This document shows positions 56,136-64,000 of a stretch of 64,000 nucleotides of DNA, one piece after another. Under the pieces are notes generated by a model, which was not told where the DNA came from, did not search any database, and was given only the letters and a program-made list of their open reading frames with translations. Positions within the stretch are counted from its first letter, which is position 1; each line of letters opens with the position of its first letter. The translations under genes were made by a program, and so were the position numbers. The stretch is taken from positions 79,509,228 through 79,573,227 of the forward strand of contig CM061068.1 of NCBI GenBank assembly GCA_030762895.1, read 5' to 3'. The stretch comes from Sophora flavescens. Lineage: Eukaryota; Streptophyta; Magnoliopsida; Fabales; Fabaceae.

Positions 56136-59100
56136 CTATATCAATATCCCTTCGTGATGATCATCACGAGTGGCATGTACATCGTCCACCTGTGTCTCCT
56201 CGATTATAGTAGGCATGTTTGTTGAAAAAGAAGGAGTCTCAAGAATATCAAGATTTGAATCTTCATTTTCATCACTACCATTATACATGCTTTTTCCTTG
56301 GAGAACCACGGACAACCTTTTGTTAGAAGGATCAGTGATGTAGAACACTTGTTTTGCTTGGGAAGCCATTATGAAAGGCTCATTTATATGACCTAACTTG
56401 TTGAGGTCTACCAATGTGAACCCCAATTCGTCGGTTTGTACACCACCGTTACTATCAACCCACTTACATTTAAATACCGGCACCGTAAGCTTAGTGTAAT
56501 CGAGCACCCAAATATCTTCAATATATCCAAAGTAAGGTCTCGGTCTTAACGGGTTTTGTGTCCTTTGCACTAGAGAAGTGCATTGCTTCGGCCACGATCA
56601 TAACCCCACTATTTTGCATGGTACTCTTGTTATCTTGTTCCTTTGTATAAAAGGAAAATTTATTTATGTCGTATCCGCTCCAACATATGATGTTGAAGTT
56701 AGGCCCACGTGCTAGCCATTTTACGTCATCAGAAGCCGTACTACCATCCTTAAGCATTTCTTCCTTGAACCATGGTAAGAAAGTCTTGTTATGCTTGTTC
56801 AACAACCACCTTTCGCTCATTCGAGGGTTTTCTTGATTGACTTTTCTTTTATGTTCAAATAAGAAAGGCCGAACACATTCGATGTTGTTCAATACATACA
56901 AATGTGCTTGAAGCACTTCCTCCCGATCCTTCCTATTAATTCTTAAGCCATGTGTACCCTTACCTTGACATCTGATCTCATCATGCCGAGGCTTAGGAAC
57001 CCCTATAGGATCCGTGTTATGAAGGTAGTCCGAACAAAACTCAATAGCTTCTTCTGCAACATACCTTTGAAAAATAGATGCTTCCGGACGATGAGGATTC
57101 TTCACGTACCCTTTCAAGATCTTCATGTACCGCTCAACTGGGTACATCCATCTCAGAAAAACAGGCCCACATAATCTAATCTCCCTCACCAAATGAACAA
57201 TTAAGTGAACCATTATGTCGAAAAAGGAAGGAAGAAAATACATCTCCAATTGGCACAATATTGTAGCAGCCTCAACTTCCAAGTCATCCAACATACGGGG
57301 GTCAACGACTTTGCTACATATAGAATTTATGAATGAGCACAACCGAGTAATGGCATGTCTCACATTTTTTGTAGCAATACCACGAATAGCAACGGGCAGA
57401 AGTTGTTGCATCAAGATGTGACAATCATGAGACTTCAAGCCAACCAATTTAAGATCACTAGAGACAAGCCTCTTCATATTTGAAGAGTAACCATGTGGAA
57501 CTTTGATGCCCTGAAGACACCCGCAGAAACTTTGTCTCTTTTTTTTTTGACAAAGTATGACATGCTGGCGGCAAATAAGTCCGCTTACCATCCTCAACAA
57601 CTGGAGCTAACTGCTCTCGTATACCCATAGCAACGAGGTCGAGACGAGCATTCACACCATCCTTTGTCTTGCCCTGAATGTTGAGAAGCGTTCCGATCAC
57701 ACTATCACACACATTTTTCTCCACATGCATCACATCAATGCGAGTTATTCGACATCAAGCTTGCGCCAGTATGGAAGATCAAAGAATATCGACCTCTTCT
57801 TCCATATGTTTTTCTCAACAGCTTTACCTTTCTTTTTGGACTTGCCGAATATAACATCGATGTCCTTTACCCTCTGATAAACCTGCTCTCCAATTAAGGC
57901 CGCCGTCGCTTCTTCTGTCTCTTGGCATCCATTAAAAGCTTTTTTCATCTTACGATATGGGTGATCACGTCTAAGAAATCTCCGATGCCCAAGGTAAACC
58001 GTCTTCTTTCCATGTTGCAACTGAGTGTAGCATGTGCCTTCTTCACATATAGGTCATGCTTTATGCCCCTTGACACTGTACCCGGACAAGTTACCGTATG
58101 CTGGAAAGTCGTTGATGGTGTAAAATAACATGGCACGAAGCTTGAAAGTCTCATGAGAATACCCATCAACTACATCAACACCTTCCACCCACAACGTTTT
58201 CAAGTCTTCAATCAAGGGACCTAGATAAACATCTAAGTCATTTCCTGGTTGTTTTGGGCCCGAAATCATCATAGACAACATCATGTATTTGCGCTTCATG
58301 CACAACCAAGGGGGCATGTTGTAAATTACCAACAGAACAGGCCATGAACTATGAATACTACTCATGTTACCATAAGGATTCATTCCATCCGTAGCAAGTC
58401 CAAGCCTTAGGTTTCTTGGCTCATCGGCGAAATCCGGAAACATAGTATCAATATTCTTCCATTGAATAGAATCAGCAGGATGACGAACCTTTCCATCACG
58501 TTTCCTCTCATCATTATGCCATCTAAGATTCTTCGCATCTTTCGCATTGGCAAACAATCGCTTGAACCTTGGAATTATTGGAAGATACCACAACACCTTC
58601 GCAGGAGGACCCTTTTTTCTCACATCATCAAGATCATCATCATCATCACCACCCTTCACTTTGTATCGTGATAACCCACATTTGGGGCAATCGTGATTGT
58701 CTTCATGAACACCGGTGTACAATATGCAATCATTGGGGCATGCGTGTATCTTCTTATACTCCATACCCATAGGACACAATACCTTCTTGGCCTCATAGTT
58801 ACGGTCAGGCAATGTGTTGTCATCCGGAAGCAAGTCTTTCAACACTTCAAGCAATTCCGTGAAGCTTTTATCGGTCCAACCATTTCTCGCCTTCACACAA
58901 ACCAATTTTAGCACCACCGACAACCGTGTATGAGTGGTACACCCTGGATATAAAGGCTTATCCGCATCACCGCACAACCTATCATACACACGCGCTCGAT
59001 GAAAAGATTCTTGTCCAATATCACGGATCATGTCCTCTACTCGATCATCCTCCATATCTACGTCAATGTCCTCACTTTGGGAGACACTCGCCGTATTATC

Positions 59101-59286
59101 CTTCACCGTACATTTCCTCGTATTCAAACACTTGACACAAGGACAACAGAACATTCCATTACTATTAGGAACATTCCTTTGAGCAAATTCTATAAATTCT
59201 CCCACCCCCTTCAAATACTCAGCACTAGTACGCTTACAAACCATCCAACTATGATCCATAACTAGATAGGTCCTGTAGATATACAA
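56136..59286 (-). pseudogene. CACTA transposase (TNPD-like), frameshifted
   Basis: Minus strand. 58054-59286 begins MDHSWMVCKRTSAEYLKGVGE, the transposon-associated domain with the CCPCVKCLNT zinc-like stretch, then the start of the Transposase_21 region (LGLATDGMNPYGN, FYTINDFPAYGNLSGYS) carrying conserved Asp residues. 57745-58020 (YLGHRRFLRRDHPYR) and 57458-57733 (MMHVEKNVCDSVIGTLLNIQ) continue it in other frames. 56518-57600 holds a DUF4218-type region (LEMYFLPSFFDIMVHLIVHL, RWMYPVERYMKILKGYVKNP). 56136-56570 holds a DUF4216-type end (VPVFKCKWVDSNGGV). At least three frameshifts. The protein would bind element ends and cut DNA in the nucleus; this copy is dead. Confidence 0.85.
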
Positions 59287-59364
59287 AACATATATATATC
59301 CAATATAAGGACAATACGGGAGATTGAAAACTATAGTTTTTAAAGATTAATTGCCAAGCACTGG

Positions 59365-59477
59365 TCATGGCCTGGCAGTGATGTCCATCACGGCCGTAAC
59401 GTGCCAACTGAACAGACCATGCCATCATAGGCAGAACTGATCACGGCCTAGCCGTGATTAGCATCACGGCCGTGACA
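59365..59477 (-). repeat. LARD-LTR-like palindrome segment inside the CACTA element
   Basis: The reverse complement aligns with 28531-28640 of the LARD-like LTR: the palindromes TCACGGCCGTGA (59464) and TCACGGCCTAGCCGTGA (59441), the spacer GATCAGTTCTGCCT, a TTCAG-TG stretch and a third decayed unit occur in the same order and spacing. It lies about 80-190 bases upstream of the transposase start. Confidence 0.7.
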
Positions 59478-59994
59478 GATCAACCAGCAGAGCAACATGC
59501 ACTCAAAACCAAAAACAGAGACGTACATTCCAAACAACACAAACTCACGGTTTCAAATTTCAACTACTGAGACTACAGTTTCAACATACACTCAAAACCA
59601 AAAATACAAAAATGTGCCCTAAATACTCACCAGAAATAGGTGCTCGCGTGGTGGTGGGGAGGGGAGCTCGAGTGGTGGCCAACGTTCGATGTGGTTACTG
59701 AGAGCAGAGGGACAAGGAGAGTTAGTGCGCGGGAAGGGGAAAGAGAGATGTACGTCAAGTTATTGCAAAGAATGAATGGAAAGACAGAGTTAGGGTTAAT
59801 AGTGTACCTCACGGTGGTGGCGAAGAAGCCCTCGCGGTGGTTGCGGTGGAGATGAGCTCGCGATTAGGGTTCTGTGCTGGGTGAGAGTGAGAGTGAGGGT
59901 TGAGAGTGATTTAGGGTTGGGCGTGATGAAAAGAGAAAAGAGACGTACGTACAGAGCGAAGTGCAGAAGGCGCGCGGGTGTAAACGTTATATAA

Positions 59995-60145
59995 AACAAC
60001 ATTTAACGTCGGTTGTATTAAACAACTGACGTTACAATTAATTTTTTAACGTCAGTTTTATTAACAAACTGACGTTAAATATTAATATTTTTTAATAAAA
60101 ACACTTTTAACGTCCGTTGTTGAATACAACTGACTTAAAAGTGTT
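59995..60145. repeat. right subterminal repeats of CACTA element
   Basis: Six TTAACGTCRGTT-type motifs in inverted pairs, mirroring 54305-54640. No intact CACTA terminus follows. Confidence 0.75.
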
Positions 60146-60150
60146 GTGTC

Positions 60151-60257
60151 TCCGTATAAAGTAACATTCTTCTGTATCAGTCTGTAATACTGCCTCTTCT
60201 TTTCCTCTATATTTCTATTCCTTCACAAAATGGCTCTGAGACCTGTGTTAATTGAGT
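60151..60257. other. short unassigned stretch
   Basis: Between the CACTA right end and the truncated Athila-like LTR. No similarity to neighbours noticed. Confidence 0.3.
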
Positions 60258-61026
60258 GACAATATTCGCCTCGCGAATTAGGGCTCGGCTCGCGAGTGGG
60301 CTGAATTTCTGAATAATTATAAATTGCCATTCTGAACAGCTGGAAGGGACTTTTGCTTCTCCATTGTTCTGTTTAAATTTTTTTGTGTGTTTTCGTTTTT
60401 CATGGAGAATTAAGTTTCTAGGATTAATCTATTGTAATCGATTTCCACCACACTTGAGGTTCTTGTATTTCCTATTTTGTATGCTTTTCCCTTTTCAATG
60501 CCATGCTTTATATTTCTGTTTGCTTAATTCAGGAGTATATTGTGTTGTGTTGATTTATTTCCGGTGATATTATGTTCCTATAATTAATCGCGTCTGCTTA
60601 ATTCGCGTGTGTACGTTTCGTGTTCGCTTAGTTCACGAAGGGCTTAACCCCGTTTGCTTAATTCGGGAATAGGGACATGTATCTGTAGTAGTGGTTTCGC
60701 TTGTAAATTGTTGCTACAACCGGGAGGGGATTAGAATCTGCTTAGGGCTTGGAAATTGCATGAACCTATGATAGTTGGGAAATCGAGAACAATAGATTAA
60801 TCGTTTTTAGCTATTTGACAATCTCTTTGAATTGCCTTGTTTCATTGCTCTGTTATTATTTTGTTTTCTTATTTGCATCCCAATCACCCCCCCCCCCCCC
60901 CCCAAAACTGATTTTTGTGAAAAATAACACTTTAAGAGTCCTTGTGAGACGACATCCGAGTTGTCGCCCAAACTACAGTTTTAAAAACCGCACGTTCATT
61001 TTGGCCCGTGCGACAAAATGCTGACA
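60258..61026 (+). repeat. truncated 5' LTR of Athila-like element
   Basis: Matches the solo LTR from about 55355 to its end. Missing the first 530 or so bases; the break lies inside the palindrome array, leaving only its last two units. Contains a run of 17 C at about 60887-60903, where the solo LTR has AACCCCCC. Confidence 0.8.
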
Positions 61027-61031
61027 AAAAT

Positions 61032-61049
61032 TGGCGCCGTTGCCGGGGA
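61032..61049 (+). promoter_or_regulatory. primer binding site of Athila-like element
   Basis: TGGCGCCGTTGCCGGGGA, five bases after the LTR end. One base different from the site of the LARD-like element at 27550-27567. Confidence 0.8.
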
Positions 61050-61137
61050 CTCTTATTTGTTATTTTTCCATTTTTTTCCTTTCTTTTCTTTCTTTTATTT
61101 TCTGTTTTTGTTTTGAATTGGTCTGGCTACTAGGTCT

Positions 61138-62336
61138 AATTGCCCTGAATTGTGTGATTTTGATCCGGAAATTGAAAGAACACTGCACACACTCCGTAGA
61201 GAATTTCGGGCTAGCACTAGTAGTGATTCTAATTCCAAAACTGTTTTTGAAAACATTGGTGATCAGAGGACATTAAGACAGCTTGCTGCCCCTAATGTAA
61301 ATTACAATGGATTGTATATTTCATATCCTGGTGCTGATACTCCTTTTGTACTAAAATCTGGTTTCATTCACTTGTTGCCAAAGTTTAATGGTCTTGCAGG
61401 TGAGGATCCACACAAGCACTTGAAGGAATTCCAAGTTGTATGCTCCACAACCTCGAGATCAGAGGGAGTCACTGAGGATAGTATCAAGTTGAAGGCTTTT
61501 CCGTTTTCACTCCAGGGAGCTGCAAAGGATTGGCTGTTGTATCTTGAGCCCAACTCTATCACCACTTGGAATGATTTGAAGAGGGTTTTCCTACAAAGAT
61601 ATTTTCCTGCTTCCAGAGCTGCGTCAATAAGGAAAGAAATATGTGGCATTAGGCAAGGAATGAGTCGCTAGCTGAATATTGGGAAAGGTTCAAGCATTTG
61701 GTATCCAGTTGCCCACAGCATCAGATTTCTGAACAGCTTCTCATCCAGTACTTTTATGAAGGATTGCTGCCGATGGATAGGAATCTTTTGGATGCTGCTA
61801 GTGGGGGAGCGCTTGTTGATAAGACCCCAGCTGCTGCCAAGCAACTCATTGAGAATATGTCACTGAATTCCCAGCAGTTTACTACCAGAAGAAATTCAGT
61901 TGAGACAAGAGGTGTGCATGAGATCCATAGTTCATCTTCCAACCAGGCCGCCCTTGAGAATAGATTGGATGAGCTGACTTCTTTTGTAAGGCAATTGGCA
62001 ATAGACAAGGTTCAGCCTGCAAAGTTATGTAGCATGTGCAATTCTCCTGAGCACCCATATGATCCATGCCCTATCCAGAGAGAAGAGTTCGTCAGTGAAG
62101 TATCTCAAGCTTATGCAGTAAATCCATATAATCAAGGAAACAGTCAGAATCGGTACAGCACTCCAGACCTCTCCACCAATAGGTACCATCCTAACTGGAG
62201 GAATCATCCTAATTTGCGGTATGGGAACTCATCCCAACAACAACCGATGGCAGCACCTCAGAATCCTCCTCAAGTGACCACTTCTGCACCATCTGGACCT
62301 TCACTGGAGGACATGTTCAAGAAAATGACTTCATAA
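61138..62336 (+). pseudogene. Athila-like gag
   Basis: The frame begins around SNCPELCDFDPEIERTLHTL, with no clear ATG in the first part. The capsid-like core includes PKFNGLAGEDPHKHLKEFQV, FPFSLQGAAKDWLLYLEPN and LKRVFLQRYFPASRAASIRK. A one-base frameshift at about 61665 moves the reading to 61698-62336 (SLAEYWERFKHLVSSCPQHQ). A zinc knuckle C-X2-C-X4-H-X4-C (CSMCNSPEHPYDPC) follows. TAA at 62334 ends this frame, but the same frame continues beyond it. Gag would form the particle around element RNA. Confidence 0.8.
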
Positions 62337-62456
62337 ATGAATGCACAAATTACTACACTTTTCCAGCAGCAAGTCGGACAGCTCCAGGCCTCACAGGCAC
62401 AGTTTCAGCAGCAAACAAATGCTAGCATTCAAGATTTGAGGACACAGATTGGATAG

Positions 62457-64000
62457 CTGGCCACATCCATGAATAATATACAGCAAGGTCAAGGGACAAC
62501 CCAGCTGCCGGCACAACCAGTGATAAATCCCAATGCCTCCAATCCTAATGTGAGTGCCATATCTCTGAGATCTGGAAAAGTTGTTGAGGCCACCTCTGGA
62601 AAGGATGAAGAAACTATTGAGGTAACTCCTGAGCCTACTGTTGAAGTTGAAGTAGAGAAAGTGTACAGACCACCAATCCCATTCCCACACAGATTACAGA
62701 AAAATAAGAAGATTGGTGGTGAAGACAAGGAGAGGGAAATTTTAGATGTGTTCAGAAAAGTAGCTGTGAATATTCCCCTTCTAGATGTGATCAAGCAGGT
62801 GCCCAAGTATGCAAAATTTCTCAAGGATCTATGCACCAACAAGAGGAAGATGAAGAATAATGAGAGGATTGACTTGGGAAGAAATGTTTCAGCTCTTATC
62901 CAATCTAGGCCTGCACCAGAAAGAGTTGCTGTTTTAGCCCCTACTCAGGCATTACCACAGAAGTGCAAGGATCCGGGCACATTTACTATTCCATGCACTA
63001 TTGGGGATAGGAAATTTGAAAATTTCATGCTGGATTTGGGAGCCTCCATAAATGTCATGCCTACCTCCATCTTTAACAACCTTGATCTTGGGCCTTTGCA
63101 GTATACAGGTCTCACCATCCAGTTGGCTAACAGGACCAGTGCCCGACCAATGGGAATGGTAGAAGATGTGCTAGTGCAAGTTGATGATTTGATCTTCCCT
63201 GCTGACTTCTACATCCTGGACATGGCAGGAGAGACTCATTCCAGTAGATCACCAATAATCTTGGGTAGACCATTCATGAAGACAGCCAAGACTAAGATTG
63301 ATGTGAATGATGGGACTATGTCTATGGAGTTTGGTGATATTGTGGCCAAGTTCAAGATCTTTGATGCTATGAAACACCCACTGGAGGAGCACTCGGTTTT
63401 CCAACTAGAGTTGCTTTCTGAGCTTATTGAGGATACCCATGAGGACTTTATTTCTGATTTTCCATTCATTTCTGGTTTTGATGATTTGTATTCATGTACT
63501 AACTGTACTGACGCTAACCCTTGTTCTGTTTGTGCTGAGTTTCTTGATTCAACCTTGCAGGGTGATAGTGATAGTGAGAGTGAAGCTGTATGTTCAGCAG
63601 AAGTCCTTGACATCCTGGCTACTCCTAATGTACCATATGTTGAGCAGCCACCATCCCTAGAGCTCAAGCCATTTCCTGGGAACCTGAAGTATGCCTACCT
63701 GGAGACAAATGAAAAACTGACAGTCATCATTTCCTCCAGCCTTGATTCTGACCAGGAAGCCAAACTGTTGGAGGTTCTGAAGAAGCACAAGAAGGCTATT
63801 GGGTGGACCTTGGCTGATATTCCAGGAATTAGCCCCTCCAGATGCATGCACAGAATTCTATTGGAGGATGGAGCTAAACCAGTAAGACATTCCCAAAGGC
63901 GACTTAATCCACTGATTTTGGATGTGGTGAAGAAAGAGGTGACTAAGCTTCTGCAGGCAGGTATTATATACCCCATCTCTGATAGTACTTGGGTAAGTCC
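62457..64000 (+). pseudogene. Athila-like protease and start of reverse transcriptase (open to window edge)
   Basis: The same frame as the end of gag resumes after stops at 62334 and 62454 (TAG) and stays open for 514 codons to the edge. SAISLRSGKVVEA is a conserved Athila phrase. Protease: FMLDLGASINVMPTSIF (Asp-Leu-Gly-Ala) and SPIILGRPFMKTAKTKIDV. Reverse transcriptase starts with LEVLKKHKKAIGWTLADIPG, SPSRCMHRILLEDGAKPVRH and KLLQAGIIYPISDSTWVSP. The catalytic YxDD would lie beyond the window. Because the frame is clean here, the decay is limited to a few points. Confidence 0.8.

Larger units (their letters stand above)
54275..60150 (-). mobile_element. CACTA (En/Spm) DNA transposon with nested solo LTR
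   Basis: The left terminus is CACTAGTGCAATAAGTGC at 54275-54292. Subterminal TTAACGTCAGTT / AACTGACGTTAA repeats, often as inverted pairs, fill 54305-54640 (about 14 copies) and 59998-60140 (about 6). A transposase related to TNPD lies between on the minus strand. The right terminus should end in TAGTG but the sequence near 60135-60155 (AAAAGTGTTGTGTCTCC) does not, so that end is decayed or truncated. The sequence right of it is not the Tat element found on the left. Confidence 0.8.
60258..64000 (+). mobile_element. Athila-like Ty3/gypsy element, 5' part
   Basis: A truncated 5' LTR (60258-61026), primer site, gag, protease and the start of reverse transcriptase. It continues beyond the window. 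Gag and pol phrases such as LKSGFIHLLPKFNGLAGEDP and DIPGISPSRCMHRILLEDGA are typical of Athila. In-frame stops and a frameshift in gag mean it is decayed. Confidence 0.85.

Noticed and set aside
1..64000. Integrated pararetrovirus, organellar insert, tRNA or rRNA genes
   Set aside because: Scanned for movement-protein, coat and organellar gene motifs and for cloverleaf or rRNA sequence; nothing seen. tRNA-like matches are only the retrotransposon primer sites.

Overview
This is plant nuclear DNA, from a eudicot and probably a legume. The grounds are: one nuclear gene for a plastid tetratricopeptide protein with a GT-AG intron; an AT-rich background; only plant lineages of LTR retrotransposons (copia, chromovirus, Tat/Ogre-like, Athila-like), a plant CACTA transposon and MITEs; and a MITE with GGGTTAAATATGTTTTT-type ends, a kind I associate with legumes. 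No bacterial, organellar or viral genome segment was recognised. The species is an inference and was not tested.

Layout. 1-1305: 3' part of a SLOW GREEN 1-like gene, plus strand, the only confident cellular gene. 1306-4239: AT-rich spacer with one MITE. 4240-12714: a copia element arranged as a giant inverted repeat, two 3.64 kb arms about 1% apart around a 1.2 kb loop, with an LTR at each outer end. 12715-21503: a decayed chromovirus (13151-18188) flanked by a roughly 130 bp inverted repeat and by possible exons of an unidentified minus-strand host gene. 21504-41904: a complete 20.4 kb Tat/Ogre-like element, minus strand, with 1258 bp LTRs and a perfect 5 bp target duplication (GCCTG). Its 3' region carries an antisense, intron-containing gene with a plant mobile domain (PMD). 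That gene is split by a nested 5.3 kb non-autonomous LTR element (23589-28929). 41905-47056: spacer with four MITE or fold-back elements. 47057-54274: a second copy of the Tat/Ogre-like family, plus strand, cut off by a CACTA transposon (54275 to about 60150). The CACTA carries a decayed transposase on the minus strand and a 1.29 kb solo LTR. 60258-64000: the start of an Athila-like element with part of its 5' LTR, running off the window.

How the parts relate. Most of the window is nested transposable elements in various states of decay. The most informative structures are: (i) the copia inverted repeat, which matches a self-primed (snap-back) cDNA because the fold point has a 7 bp priming match; (ii) a 185 bp gap in the reverse transcriptase of the first Tat-like copy, whose missing sequence begins GTATGT and ends GCAG, like an excised intron; (iii) an antisense PMD gene whose introns survive inside a retrotransposon; and (iv) arrays of short GC-rich palindromes at the same place in two LTR families, one of which has a homologous segment in the CACTA element. 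All homology calls come from reading motifs by eye; no database search was possible.
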